NCBI RefSeq assembly: GCF_002105155.1
Contig: NW_019028997.1
Coordinates: 186,001 to 250,000 of the forward strand
Direction: 5' to 3'
Source of the DNA: Lobosporangium transversale
Lineage: Eukaryota; Mortierellomycota; Mortierellomycetes; Mortierellales; Mortierellaceae
DNA length: 64,000 bases
Part shown: piece by piece, positions 1 to 17,416 of the stretch
How the letters are laid out: every line of letters starts with the position of its first letter
Position numbering within the stretch: position 1 is the stretch's first letter
Program-made: the position numbers and the translations under genes
Notes under the pieces: model-generated
The model's input: the letters and a program-made list of their open reading frames with translations, nothing else
Database searches by the model: none
Told to the model about the DNA's origin: nothing

Positions 1-3777
<3,777 letters not shown>

Positions 3778-3884
3778 AAGAAATGCTATGCATAGACTAT
3801 TGTACCATAGACATCATTATAATAAATACAGCTAGTTTTCTTCTAGTTCGTAGCCCACAAGCTATTGGTTTTTTTTTTTTTTGT

Positions 3885-6800
3885 TTAATGATCAAATTTT
3901 TCATGACAATGGTCAACCAGAGTCATCATACCCTTGACCAAATATGCCAGCTTGTCAGAGTTGTTGGGATCTGTCCCAAGGATATCTTCAACAGTCCAGT
4001 CAGCAACTGTTCCTGGGATCATAGTCAGATTGGAGACGAGCTTGTGGTTAATCGTCTCATCGTACACCTAAAACATACAAGCCAACATCTCTTCCTGTTA
4101 GTCCAATCATTGTGGATATAGGAGTCATAAACAATAACAACAATATGATGCATCAACAAGGAATGTTCTCTATTACCTCAAATTCAAACCACTTCTTGCC
4201 AGATCCTCCCGTTCTGCCTGTAACAGTGTCAAGACCTTCGGCTCTGATCAAGTTCAATTCTTCAATGCGATGGATCACGGTTACATAATCTCCCATTTTT
4301 TCATATGTTCGGGTGTCTCTAAAGTTGATAGCACGGACCGTAAGGAAATCCTTGACATTGTGACAGGTAATGTGGCTATTGTGAGTGCTATTAAATACAA
4401 GCATAAATGCATACAGATTGTTAATATACTACATAGCACGAAAATGAATATACAAATCGTGTATGCATAGCATTCTAACTCAACTTCAAACGCCTACCCA
4501 ATTGAAAGCTTCTTGCGGAAAACACTGAAAGGCTTGACGTCCGTTCGTCCGAGAGCGGTTTTTGTGTTATAACTAACCCCTTCGCGCGCTTCAAGGGCAA
4601 TCGCAAAGTCCATGTGTTTGTCCATTGCGTTCCAAGTCACCTCACCATATGTCTCCCAGGGGGTCACCACGCGTTCTAAAGTGGCTATAGTCGAAGGAAT
4701 GGTCACCAACGTACGAGTATACTTTGATGTTGGGTTGGTTCTTGTATCACATTCAATCTCGAAAGAAGCAGATTCTGACTTAGGTGACCCTAAAAGCCCG
4801 TAAAGATTATTCACATTGTCATTGATGGTTGTAACACTATTTAGTCAATGAGATGAACCAAGATGGATGTTAATGGATATAAAATTTATGGGCGTAAAGC
4901 ATAACGTATTTCCCATGCATCCCTATTACGTCTATTATTTATATTATGCCTTAAGGCATAAAGTGTGTTATCCTTAACTCGCTTAAACTTACATTGGGGA
5001 AAATATGGGGCGAAGCTCACGATGTTGAGAAATGAGGTTTTCAAGCTGTGTATATTCCCAGAACTTATTAGGTCCAGACTTAGTGGGATACATAACACAT
5101 CCAATTCGCCCGACAAGTCGCATTTCCTTGCGTTGCCCTCGCAGCTCCTTCAGGCCGTTCCAGATGGACTCTGTGAGTCGGCGCATATTGTATCGCCTGA
5201 TCTCGTAGTTGAATGTGTTTAAAGGTGCATGTGAACCTGGATTAGACTGAACTGGTGATGCTTGCAATTGTGGCAAAACGCGTAAAGTCCTCTGGGCATC
5301 CTTTCTTTCCTTAGATGGGTCCCGCAACCTGGCCTGCTCTAATCCCTTACTATCGCTTTCTTTTGGTCTGGAGTCAGGGAGATTCTCGAGGAATTCAAGT
5401 TCTCGCTCTCCAAAAACAAGATTACCATTTACTGATCTGCTGGTTGGTTGGTTTGCATTTGATTCGGTTGTACCTCGTTGAGGCTGTGGCTTTGGTGCGT
5501 TGAAACCGAGACCAGGAGACCCCACTTGACGTACGGGCGGCAATTTGGGCATACCAGACTTGGAAGCTGGCTTGGGAGCCGCCTTTGAAGGGCCGGATAA
5601 TGAAGGGAAATCATCTTCATCTCGAGTTTCGAAAGCGGTCGCCGCCCATTCCAACTGCGGTGCTGGGCGAACGACTCCTTGACTGGAGGAAGACGGTCGC
5701 ATTGATGGCGGCCTACTTGCATTTAATCCACCCCAAGCCACTTGGGTAGAAGATTGAGCTGGAGCCCCAACCGTTGGCGATGACTCTTTCCAGGACGACC
5801 ATGGTGTGGGCACCTCCTTCTCAAATGTGTTACGGCCTTTCATTGCCCCAGAGCCACTAGAGCCGGTTGACAGGCTTCCCGTCTCTTGCGATTCAGATGC
5901 ACGAGAATAGGAATTACGAGAAGGTGAGGGCGATGAGGATTGGTTTTGCTGGTCTCGGGATGGTGATCCTCTATTCAAAGGCTGCTGAGGTGACCCCCTT
6001 CCAGACTGGGTGCCGCCGCTAGTGGCATTGTTGGATTGCAGCTTTGGTTGCATATTGGGAGCACGAGAAGGTAATCTGACATTGTTGGCTAGAACCCAAG
6101 TGGCACGAGACGCGTCATAAACAGCCTTTTCAATGACACACATTTGCTTGGGGCTCATCTGTGACAGAGATGAAGGCAAATAAGCTAATATCTTTGAATA
6201 GTAAGTATGCTCCTCAACTGGAAAAAAGAAAAGACGAAACTCATCGCGGTTGCTCCCGTAAACAAGCGTGGCTTTGTCAAGGCGAAATGGGGCACGGAGA
6301 AAATATTCTTGAGCCAGCTGCAGCTGTTGGTAGACCATATTGACATTGGCAACTGCATCGCCTGTAATTTTGACAATCTATTGTAATTGGTTGTACCATA
6401 AAGCAAGAAAAAACCCAAGATTAGACTTAATCTTTCAAACGTACTTTTCGTAGCCCCAGTTGCGCAACTTCACTTACGCGCCCATCTGCAACCACTTCGG
6501 CAGTGCAGAAATAGGTTTCGGCGAGCACTGTTGGGAGATCAAGTTTTTGTCTCTTATCCGCGTAATACATTTCAAAAGGATTATCAACCCTGTCATCAAC
6601 CCGAAATTCCATAGTATGCCTAGGTTTTTCATCAGCTTTGATAGATGGCACAGACACAGATAGAGCATCGAGGTCAATTAGCAATTCTGAGGACCCGTCT
6701 GTGGAAGTTGATGAAGCTGCGGGTGTGGATAAATCTTGAGGTATATCACGAAAGGGCTTTAGTGGATAGTTTGGTGGCACAGGACACTAGATGATGCATG

Positions 6801-7035
6801 AGAAATAAAGGTAATGAGTGAGCTGACTATCTCGCATTCTATACATTCCGCACGACCACTATATCAAGTCTACCTTGCTGGCGAGCAAATCACTTAAGGC
6901 TACCATCCTACATCGATTATATATAAAACAAAACAACATTAGTAGCCACAGTAAACAAGTAGAGGGAAAGCTGCGAAGTAGCTATGCTTACGCTTGCTTT
7001 TGCATGCTTGGGTTTGCGCCGTTGATCACGAACAT
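3885..7035 (-). CDS. Unrecognised 841-residue protein, possible KH-like segment
   Basis: Seven exons join in frame: 7035-6992, 6907-6874, 6786-6445, 6377-4993, 4836-4498, 4375-4177 and 4067-3885 (2526 bases, 841 residues). The exact multiple of three supports the model. The N-terminus has MFVINGANPS and ALSDLLASK. Around exons 3/4 the stretch GLRKIVKITGDAVANVN resembles a KH-type RNA-binding beta-alpha unit, which is an impression only. A low-complexity Ser/Pro/Gln region follows (about residues 290-480). The C-terminal half, from LNTFNYEIRRYNMRRL to the end, looks folded. I do not recognise the family. The start is the first ATG downstream of an acceptor-like CTAG. An open frame continues upstream without an ATG, so a further 5' exon is possible. 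Its 3' end faces MED25, with about 107 bases between the two stops. Confidence 0.6.
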
Positions 7036-9114
7036 CTAGTGGTACATTTTAAGATAAATTTGCAAGCAATTTTGTTAGCCCGAATGTGTAAAATATGATC
7101 AAAACCGACTCATTTCTTTCTTTCTAGGAAGTTGCCCCGGCAGACTTACGAAGTTGATGTGATCATATTTGATAGTTGACGCGTTTTGCTGGGCTATGTG
7201 ACTTTGTTGGAAGAAAAAAGGAGTGATGGATCAAGGAAAGATAGTTGTGGAAAATGAGTTTTAGACAAAGAATAAAAAAAGAGCGTAAATATGCAGCTTA
7301 TCAATCCCTAGTTAATTCGTACTGAACCGTATCTCTTAGGCTAGTAATTTCATCTGTCGTCCATCGGTGCATAGAATGGAGATAGAACGTTGGGATCACT
7401 ACCATGATGAGGAAAATTAAAAATAATAACAATCAGTATTGAGGCTACGAATAGTTATGTGTTCTTCGCATTATGGATTGGCCTGGTTTGATAGCAGTTG
7501 AATCATGCATCAGAGCATGCACACATGCCTTGAGAGGGATCCATGCTGAATTAGTAAATCTTCCAAAGCGTAATGTCGTCGATCTACTGTCCTAGCTCAA
7601 TGTTTCCAACGAGTTTAATCAAAGGAAAAAGGAATAAGAGAGGGCATTGTCCAGCGATCTTGTGACTGGTTTCCTCAATCAAGACGCGTCTTTCTTGGAT
7701 TTCTTCTAATAGGTCAAAAGTTATCGCTTGTCATTTTCATGACATGGCGTTTCTTCCTTTTCTTTTTTGACCTTGTTGCAGCCTTTTCTATAGAGAAAGG
7801 TGAGTGGAGCAAGGAGGCATCGAAAAGGTCTAACTGGCTGTGCACTGCAATAGAAGGGTCACTTCATCGCCATTTCCTCTTTCGTCTTTGCTTGGCTCCT
7901 TCCTTAGCTTCTTTAAATACGGGATTCTCTTTCCCTCTCCTGCCTCACCCGCGCACGTTTGTGTAGAACCTATTTGAGTGTGTGCACCCTAGAAGTGCCA
8001 ACAAGCTTTAAGTTGATCGGAAAGATGGTATGAATTCGGAACGCTTAACTGCGTTATACCATAGCCTTCAAACTATCAGCCAGTATTGTAATTTTTTAAG
8101 ACAGAGATGGCTAATCAACAATGTACATGCACCAGGTATTGCATTAAGTTTCTCGGTAGTTGACCTGTGCTACATAATGGGGAAAAGGGCTCGAGTAAAC
8201 GTTTGGATGGCCCATTACCAAGCATTGCTAACATATGGTGAACGAAAATGCGCGGTTCTGCATATCACTTTGGGTATGGTTTACCTTGGATAAAGAGACA
8301 TGTTAATGGCTAAAAGATATTTTTTTCTGGGGATCCACACTCACTCCATACATATTTACATTCTCTTCTCTCTCATCTTATTCAGCAGGCGTGTCTTGCT
8401 CCATTTGCGAGCGCTGAACCCTTTATGTAGATTTTTTACCAGGTCATCCGTCTTGTCTCTACTTTATTCTTCTATTATTCCTTTTCCGTCTTTCTATTGA
8501 TCTTCTTTTCGTTTGCGATAATAGCTGTACAATTTCCGGTCAGCTCTTCTTCCCGGTTCTCCAGCTCGCCGCTTGACTAGATCTTCCTCTCCATTTAAAT
8601 TTGTTTCTTCTGTGGTTTACATTCTCTAATCACTCGTCTAATATTCTCATTTATTGCACTTACTGCCACTATCACCGTTATCATTAATCCAAATGCGCTA
8701 ATAAACCTTGACTGCTCAGAATATCCATCCATCCCTTTGCCCAGTAATAATTGCCGCAAGCCCTATTTCTCAATTTTTATTTCCAGTTTCATGTCCATTG
8801 AAAACCATGCCAGATGAGAACAAAAACCTCCTAATACTGACACTAACTCCTGTGGCTGCAAGCCTATATAGGGTTTTGCCCATTTTCATGCAAACGTACT
8901 CCAGAAAAAACGACTACATGGCTAGTGGCATTTTCGTTGTGGAGCTGACGCAACACAAGAAGTAAACCAAACGAATGATATGGAAAAGAATCCGCTGCGA
9001 AATGTTGTGCTGTGTTAAAATAGACGTATCGTACTATACAGCATTCAATGAACTACTTTATTGCATAAATGGAAGCACGTATTACCGAATATCGATTGAA
9101 GAAGAAGCTGCTTA
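7036..9114. other. 2-kb intergenic region, no convincing gene
   Basis: This lies between the 5' end of the unrecognised gene and the 3' end of the helicase gene. It has scattered short open frames (the longest 87 codons at 8030-8293), pyrimidine-rich stretches around 8320-8640, and nothing that reads as a conserved protein or tRNA. Confidence 0.5.
7905..8032 (+). promoter_or_regulatory. Promoter-like segment without an evident gene
   Basis: A TTTAAATA box (7912-7919) is followed by a pyrimidine-rich stretch, a short leader, and ATG immediately followed by GTATGA. This resembles highly expressed fungal genes, in which an intron directly follows the start codon. No coherent second exon was found downstream, so the segment may be a decayed or very small gene, a non-coding RNA promoter, or chance. 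Confidence 0.2.
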
Positions 9115-12100
9115 TTACAATATTCTTGTCTCCCCTGGAGTCAACCAAACTGTGCCTAACTCATCTGCACTACCCTTTTCTGCAATGCTATCATCGCTGC
9201 GACCCACCACAATAACTCCCTTCCATCCTGGAATGACGCGATTTCCCGAAGCAGTTTTTACAATGGTAAGATGAGAGTGAGCTTCACCAATGGACATAGA
9301 TGAACAGCCACGGTTACATTGAGCGCATACAATCCGCCGGTAAAATAGGCCATCCTCTGGACGCCATATACAATCCAACTCATCCATGCTAAGCTGTGTC
9401 TCAGAATCTTCCTTGACATTTGACTTTGAAATCACTAGGATCATTGTCCCTGCAGAAGGCTCCGCAGCCAATGAGACAACACCTTCCAAACTTTGATTAC
9501 TAATAGACCGCTTGAGCGCAGGAATTAGTGACCTCATTCCTGATGTACCATTGGTATTAGGAATATAATCATTTGTAACGACTGATGTCTGTTGGTTCAT
9601 AGATTGTGCAAATAACAATCCATCCTGGATTTCTCGCTTACGGTTCATCACCATCTCATTGGCCATTGATTTATGCACTATCTTGATCTTGGGACGCTCA
9701 GAGCAAGACAACAAAGGTCCACTGCATACCTTACAAACTACACGAAGATCAATATCGGATCCTAATCCAGATAGGACCATGGACTTCTTAGTCAGCGAAT
9801 TTGACACGTCTAGCTCATAAGGAAATTCGGATGGCCAAACAGGTAGAGATCGTACTGATGAAAATGCAGAATACAAAGGAGACGACGCTTTAGGATGGGG
9901 ATGTGTGCTATCTACACTTTGTGACGAAGGGGCACGACTCTCGGCATCAATATTCGTGGATGAAATAGACACTGGCATAAGCGCAGTCGCTTCGGTGATA
10001 GACATGCCTGGAGTCTCAGAAGAATTGCGTTTAGCGGTAGTACTCATGTCTGATACAGCCTCATGGGCTTGCATGTTATCGCCTTCATCGAGGTTTTGAA
10101 AGTCATCAGATTCATTAGACCTCTGCTGCGTTTCGCTTTCGCTTTCGCTCTCGAAACCAGCATCCAACTCTGCAGTGACATCTGCTTCAAGATCAGAGCC
10201 CCAGTCGTCATCCGCCCCATGCTGCTGTGCCTCAGACACCGCGTGGTAAATATCATCACTGCAAAGTTGCTTCTGCATTTGACTGCGCCTGTTATCGTTA
10301 GCACCATCTAACAGGCCATCGGCTGGATCAAGCGCCCATTCATTATTCCAATCATTAATATCCGATCCGTCCTGGCCAGCAGGACCCCCATAATCAACAT
10401 CCTCATTCTTTGGTTCATGTAACTTTGCCTCTAGGTCCGTTGTTATATGACCCACAGTGTCTTCACATGTTGAAATATCTCCCTCTGGTTTTCCTTCCCG
10501 TTCGCCCAGTTGAATGGATTTAACTTCCGAATTGACGATTGCCTCTTCTCTCCTGTCGTTCCCTTCCTGCCTCGAGCTATCTATCGAAAGATCATCGGTG
10601 ACTTGGACAGCATGACATGCTTCTTGTCTATCCTGCCCTGGTGCTTGTTCAATAAGCGTAGTTACTTCTCTAACAACCTCTTCTAGTATAACAACTCCGT
10701 CAGAACATAGGGGCTTTATCCATGTCATCATATCATTAACTCCTTGCTCAAAATCCCAAAAAGTCCTGACAAGCGGGCGTACCCATTTAGATAGACACTG
10801 CTGGTTGGAAAGCTGACTAAAACGATGGTCCAATAACACCATGGCACCCCAGTCTCGTCGGTGTCGAATACAGCGACCAATAGCCTGATTGTATGCTCGA
10901 AAAGCCTGGATCTCATACCAGCGATTGCCATTAAGCAATGGCCGGCCTTGATTGCGTTTAGCAATCATTGCTGCAAGCTGAGCGCTCTGTGCAGAATTGC
11001 CACTGGAATGATCCAGGCTCTGCAAAGATTGATGATGCATCAACTGAGTGTGTTCACGATACCGTCGGGATTGACTATCGTTATACTCTTTCTTTAACTT
11101 GATCTTGAGGTCATGAAGCCCTGGGAAAGGGATGCTCACTGCTAGTACAGCCCGACAGTTGGAGTCTGTAAAATCGATCCCTTCGGAGCATTTACCTCGA
11201 AAAACTGCAAACATGATGGCGCCCCCATTGGATCCTTTTTCTACATGACTCGCAATGTGTGCATAAAATCCTCTGAGTGTTTTGTCAAAAATTTTGTTTG
11301 GTGCTTTCCTCGGCTCCTGTATCACCTTTTTGATAGCGCATAAGCGGTCGTACTGTCCGGTTGCACGCCAACGAGCCATCAGGTTATCCAAAAGGCTATA
11401 GGAGGATAGGAAGCAAAGGACTCCGTGAGGCGTTATGGTGATGATTCGCTCTATAACGCGCCCAAGCTCATCTTGGTATGGGTAACTGCTTGCAGAGCGG
11501 TAGGTACCATCCATCTTGACACCATTTGGTCCAAGCGGGAGTGCTCCTGCCCATACTTGCGACTTTTGAATGATGTGACCTGCCTCTAGTTGGATCTTGA
11601 AAGATGTTTGGAGCTCGGAGGCAAAGGTGTCCATAGGTGAAAGCGTGCCACTAGTAAGGATAATCGATCGTACTTTCGAGGAGATCGGCTGGAATATGAG
11701 GCCAGGATTCATGCACCAAAATTTGAGCTCTCTTATTTTTGCTGCAATTTTCCCTTTCAGTAAACTGGTCTGGGTCTTTCTTTGAGCTGGTTTCCTCTTT
11801 CCTTTGGTGGAAGAGCCTCCACCCCTTTCTGCTTCATCCGAACTTTCTGCATCATCTGCACTTCCATTATCTGCGCTTGGATCGCGGCGAGCTACAGACT
11901 CTACTAGTACGACTTTATAGTCGTCTACACAATCCAGATCCGGATCCATTAGTCGCATAAGTACCGTTATAATCCCTTCCATCACACGCAAAGTTCTTGG
12001 AGAAATAGCAATGTAAGCTTCTGGATCAAATTTGGGCTTTCCTCCTTCAATTTCCCTGGAAGTATTATTATTTCGCTTATTCAGCTCTTTAAGTTGGTCC

Positions 12101-14699
12101 TTCTGCTCTTTAAGAGCTTTGGACAACCCTTGGCATGCTCGGTCATAAACATGAATAGTATGTCTGCTGACACCGCGCCTGTCGAGATTCGCAAGCATCT
12201 CTTGACCTGTCCAACTAGTTTTTAATCATTTAACTGCCAGTATCAGAGTTTATATATTTCTTTTATAAAAAAATATAAAAAAAAAAGGTTTCAAGCCAAG
12301 TTACTTACATTTCTGTGGATTGTTCATACTCTCTAATACTAAACTTGACTTGGTCATTCAGCATAGATAAAAACATTTCCGCGAGCTGCGTGATTGAAAG
12401 ATATTAAGGCATTTCAGCAGAAGAACAAATAATGAGATGCACATTTGTCATCATTAAGGTGAGAACATAAATATGAAGTATAGAGATTCCGATGCCACTT
12501 ACATTCCGGAGTGGTAAGCACCAATCGACAAGGTTATTACGCTTGACCATATCTCCGAATTGCATTGCGGCTGCCGTCAAGTCACTGTCCACAACTTCTA
12601 GGCCTCCTGCTTCTCTTGCCGCGTCCTCGATATTGTGAGCCTCATCCAGGATCACTATGCTTTCGTCGAGATTAATCTCCATGGCTCTACGGATTTCTAT
12701 CATGAACAAAAAAAAAACGTTAATATGCTGCAAACTAACTGGAAACTGGAGAGGCACAGATTTCTTATAGGACTTACGAGGATCGATCAGATAGCCATAG
12801 GGGCAGAACACGAGCTCTGCATCTACAGCCATTGACCTCGCGGCGAAGTAAGGACATGCTGTTTTTCAAAGGAGGAAATAACAAAAATAGTAATAATAAA
12901 GTTAATTGCCAATTTTTGTTTTTTTTTTCCTTTTTTTTTTTAATGAATAGGAGAAATGTTTACCTCGAAGGCTCTTCCCTGTTTTCACAAGATCCTCCAT
13001 ATCCCATATTTTGTTTTGACCGCCTTTGCGTTCAGTGAATTTCATGGCTAATTCACCTGCTCGGGACTTTTGATAGCAACCTTCACCAGTAACACTATCA
13101 AGAAGCTCTTGGCATGCATCATTCTTGTTTGTTACTTTCTTTAGATGTGGATTGATGCAATAGTGGTTTCGACTTCCCAAAACGACCATCTCTAAATGTT
13201 TTCATTTATTTTTTTTACAAAGAGTAAGGCCATTTTCATTTGTTTTCTTTCATTCGCATATCCATCTCATTGGCCATATAGACGATGTTGCAAAGTAATC
13301 AACCAGGAAATGTCTTACTTGGTCGATATACCGTGTTCGATTTTAGCTCTTTGACTAATTGAGTAATTTGTTTGTGTCTAAAAAAGACCCCATTTTAGGA
13401 GCCATTGACACAGTTGAAAATTTCAAGCATCAATACTATTTGAATATTCCCAACAAACTTACGTTCGACTTCCAAAGTATATCTTTGGTATATTTCTGTA
13501 ACCGTGTGTGCTATTTCCTGGATGCTTATCCCCAGTTGAGGTAATTGATCTAGACGGCTCTTCAGCTTTTTCATATTGGATTTCTATCACGTCTTTTAGA
13601 CCCTTAGCTACACTATCTTTTCTTGTAGGCTTAAAAGCCTCGTCATCCTGAATTGTAGCACTGCATTTTATATACGGTATAGCTTTGGGTTCTGTTGATG
13701 GCTGTGGATCAATTATCAAATTGGAATCGGGTAATTGGCCATCATTCGCTTCTCCTAATATCATTGAAGATCCACAGGACGCAGCGCAAGGCCCACAACC
13801 TGACGGATTATAAGACGCTGTCGAATCCAAAAAAGTACTGGAAGTATTGGTGTCTAAATATTTTTCATCCGTAAAATATGGTGATTCAACGATTTCCCCC
13901 TGCTTTGCTTTGAGTTCCATTTGCTTTGCCTTTGCTCTGATTGCCATTCGCTTTCCCTTTTCAGATTCTAACCAAGCAAGGGCCCCACAAAGTAGCGCCA
14001 ATGATTTACCGGAGCCTGAATATGATTTTTAGTAAGGGCTCTTTTTTAGCAATATCTGTGGCCCACGGGTGCATTTGACATGAATAAGATCCATCCTACC
14101 TGTAGGGCTTTCAAGCAGTGCATTTTCCTCCGTCTGAAGTGCCTTAACAATCTGTCACTCAAAAGATAGCATTTATAGAGATGTTCATTACATGTTAAAG
14201 CCTTTGTTTGGAAAACGGGCAGGGCAGTGTGAAGTATTTCACTGTCATTTTTCTCGCTTATACCTTGCTCATCATTTCCCGCTGTGATTCATAAGGAGCG
14301 AAAGGGAATTTAACCTTGATCTGAGCACAAAACAATAAGAAATTCTGACCATTAGATGTGATTGAATTAAAAAGCTGCACCTTTTATGAGAGAGCTCAGA
14401 AGGTGGCAAAAGAAACCTACACCTTCAATCACGAACTCTACTGGTACTACGTTGGATGCAGACTCAGAGGATGAAAGCTTAGATGATGAGCTTGGCTTAT
14501 GAGTAAAATAACCCTGTCTAAAGCGCTTCTTGCCACTATGGTTACTATTGTCATCAGTCCCGTTGGCTGTATCCGAGTCAGAGCTGAATACCGAAACATT
14601 AAGACGTGATTGGGATGTCGAAGATGTGCCTCCATTGCTCCTGCTGTTGCTAGTTAGAGTCGTCGGTAATCTGCGCTTTCGCCTTTGCTCCTGTGACAT
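9115..14699 (-). CDS. FANCJ/BRIP1-type Fe-S DNA helicase
   Basis: This is a superfamily 2 XPD-like 5'-3' DNA helicase, the FANCJ/BRIP1 type used in interstrand crosslink and G-quadruplex repair. The protein starts MSQEQRRKRRLP with a Ser-rich tail. Q-motif-like FAPYESQREMM lies near 14300. Walker A SPTGSGKS is split by an intron at about 14100/14007. An insert of about 120 residues separates motif I from motif Ia (SRTHKQI, about 13370). Four Fe-S cysteines appear as HYCIN, DACQE, EGCYQ and ACPYF (13160-12850). The DEAH box VILDEAHN is at about 12640, and motif VI QAIGRCIRHRRDWG at about 10880. The large last exon (to 9115) ends in an acidic Ser-rich tail with CKVC and CAQCNRGC pairs, possibly zinc-binding. 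About ten exons are needed; several small internal junctions were not fixed exactly. RTEL1 or CHL1 are alternatives, but the motif I-Ia insert favours FANCJ. Confidence 0.8.
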
Positions 14700-15522
14700 G
14701 TTGCCTGGCGAAATCTAGGATCAATGCGTGAATCCATTAAAACATCTCTGCCTTGATGTTCGATGTCAAGGGTGGTGGCTGTTCTGGTCAGAACTTTTTT
14801 AGCCACTTTCGTTGGACAGTGTGCCATGAAATGCTCTGCTGAAAATCACATATTTTTCCTGCGCTAAATCCATGTCACACAAATAAAGAGAGGGCAGGCC
14901 CCAGGCATCCTCAATTCAGAGATTCATTGGTACATCTTTGAATATGGAATTTGTGGAAAGAACTTTTGGTAGATGCACAGAAAGAAACATCGTATTTCAA
15001 ACACCTTTGGAAGTGCAGTAGAGGTAGAGAAAGTTAGTTCGACGCTTTTTTAAGTAACAAGCGTAGAATTATCAGAGCTCTCTGCCTTCTCATAGACATA
15101 TAGCGATGCAAGAGTACGGGTCCATGGGTTGATATCATTAGTGGAGCTGGATGAATGAGTGACAACAGTGGTAAAAAGTGAGTGAGAGCATGAATCGGCA
15201 AGTTCTGGGATAAAAACAAGGTGATAATAACATTGACTAATGGTTTTAGTACCATTGACAATTGAACAAGGCAGAAAGGATCAGCAACATTTATAACTGT
15301 AAAAGTTGTGCTAAATGAAGGGTTGTAGAGCGTGAAAGTGCAAACGAAGCAGCTAGTGTTTAACTATGAGCACGCACTTGAGGATTGCCTCTAAGATTTC
15401 ATCAAGAGCGTGGTGAAAGTAGTTAAAGCATGCTTTATTTATTCCTTCGTTGAGATTATATGCATTGTTTTCTTCAACTTCTTAAAGCATTACTGTCTAT
15501 CGGTCTAAAGCACTCCTTCATG
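14700..15522. other. Intergenic, helicase 5' side to pantothenate synthetase 3' side
   Basis: I see no convincing coding sequence. The stretch must contain the helicase promoter (reading leftwards) and the pantothenate synthetase terminator. A 75-codon frame at 15034-15261 (-) is hydrophobic but lacks any recognisable feature. Confidence 0.45.
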
Positions 15523-16611
15523 TTATAGCTCTTCTGTGTTAATCAAAGTATTATCGATCAAACGCGTGGTGCCAATATAAACAGCTCCTGACAAAATGGC
15601 TGCTTGGTTCTTGCCCAAAATCTCAAGCTCACTCAAAGTTTCGACATCGACCAGAGATAGATAATCCAATCGTACCTCAAAAGGCAAACCCTGAGCTTTG
15701 ACTTGCTGACTGACTTGCTCAATGATCCTGTACGCGGGCTGCAGAATAGCGGTACGTTCCTGAGCTCCATTCTTGACAATGGCTTCCTTGGCAGCTGAAA
15801 TCGCCTTGTAGAGTACAGTAGCAACCTCTCTCATTTCTGGAGTTAGATAACGATTACGGGAGGACATAGCTAGGCCATCTGCCTCACGACATGTGGGTAC
15901 AGAACGCATTCGAATAGGCATTAATAAGTCTCTGATCATGGCACGTAAGACCACACATTGTTGAGCATCCTTTTGACCAAAGAAGGCACGATCAGGTTGG
16001 ACAATATTGAAGAGCTTTGCGACAACTGTAGCGACCCCACGGAAGAAATGAGGGCGAGGGATGCCCTCCATCTGATGAGACAAGCCCTGGACTTCGACAA
16101 ATGCACCGCGTTGTTGCGAACGATCAAGGGTGATACCAGCTGGATACATCTCACTGACCTTTGGCAATAAGATAGCAGCGCATGACTTTGTAGAGACCAA
16201 AGAGGCATAATCTGTATCAAACGTGCGGGGGTACCGATCCAGATCTTCATGGGGTGCAAACTGGGCAGGATTCACAAAGATAGAAACGACAACAGCGTCA
16301 CACTCTTTGCTTGCAGTCTCCACTACGATAAATGAACAAAATTTTACAACACATGATTTGCCGCGTGGAAAATGAAGCATTAGCGCGCAGCACTTTTTTC
16401 AATCCGATCAACTGTTGTGCACAAAAGTAATAAAAGTACATACCAAGACTCAAATGACCTTCATGCAGTGCTCCCATTGTAGGAACAAAGCCCACGGTCT
16501 TCTCCTGACGAGCCAACCCCTTGCGCCATGCACGGAAGGCAGCGATAGAATCAAAGACTGGGATTTCTCCTAGGACAGGGTTAAAGAAAATGCATGAAAA
16601 GACGTGAGTAT

Positions 16612-16643
<32 letters not shown>

Positions 16644-16905
16644 TGGCGTTGAAAGTGTCAGAAGACCTGCCTGTCGGAGCGTTAGTAGTGATGGCACCAG
16701 TAGTAGCCATAGTAGTGAAGGATGAAGAGGTCAAGCGTGCTAGGGAGGATGAAGTGATGGAATGACTAGAAGAATATAAATGAAAAGAGAAATGAGCATG
16801 AGACTGTGGGAATATTGAATGGCGGAATGTTCGTGTCACACTAATGGCTGAATTAGAAGCTTGACGAGCAGCGCAAGCAACAGCACCAGCAACCGCAAAA
16901 GACAT
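15523..16905 (-). CDS. PAN6: Pantothenate synthetase (pantoate--beta-alanine ligase)
   Basis: The enzyme joins pantoate and beta-alanine with ATP to give pantothenate, the CoA precursor. The nucleotidyltransferase motif [10 protein letters not shown] is at about 16475. [17 protein letters not shown] follows (about 16270), then [10 protein letters not shown] (about 16045), FGQKDAQQ (about 15980) and the KMSKS-equivalent MSSRNRYL (about 15860). The C-terminal clamp domain ends at 15523. Exons are roughly 16905-16690, 16569-16443 and 16321-15523. The N-terminus ([15 protein letters not shown]) is rich in Ala, Ser and Arg and resembles a mitochondrial targeting peptide. The first intron contains a long A/T run, and its exact donor is uncertain; one that leaves MATTG in frame with [11 protein letters not shown] fits best. 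The start codon was chosen for its targeting-like sequence; an upstream ATG at 16926 is in frame. Confidence 0.88.
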
Positions 16906-16938
16906 TTGAGTGAGAAATGGATACAAAAAAAAAGAAGC

Positions 16939-16969
<31 letters not shown>

Positions 16970-17416
16970 GCGACTCAAGCTGATTACCCTCTCTCTTGAT
17001 CTGATCTTTCAATGTTAGTTTTTTGCAATGTTGCCTGAACTAAAAAAGAAACGGTAGAAAGAGTTTCCTTTGAATTTATTATTAAAATTATTAAACTGCA
17101 ACTTTCAAAAAAGATGGTACCTTTTTGAAAACCTGTGTATGTTCCCACCCTGAACCTCCTCTTATTCTGAAATAGATAGCGGTCTTTCGTATTTATTACC
17201 CAACATGGATCCACACCCATAATTTAATTGATTATCAAACCCACAAGGCGGTTGATGCCGGTGATCCAAAATATTTCTATATTTCACCATGAGCAAGCCA
17301 CCGCCAACTGAATAAAAGATTAGATCAAAGTTGACTACGGAAATGCGTTTCCTCAGTGAATACGATGGCTGATGCCTCTCGTTCATTCTTCTCATTGAAT
17401 CACAACATCCCACTCA
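16906..17416. promoter_or_regulatory. Divergent intergenic promoter region
   Basis: About 510 bases separate the divergent starts of pantothenate synthetase (-) and the first FAD monooxygenase (+). They contain a 23-base A run near 16940-16963 and AT-rich sequence. No specific factor site is recognised. Confidence 0.4.

Noticed and set aside
8030-8293. 87-codon open frame in the intergenic gap
   Set aside because: No recognisable motif and irregular composition; kept only as part of a weak promoter observation.
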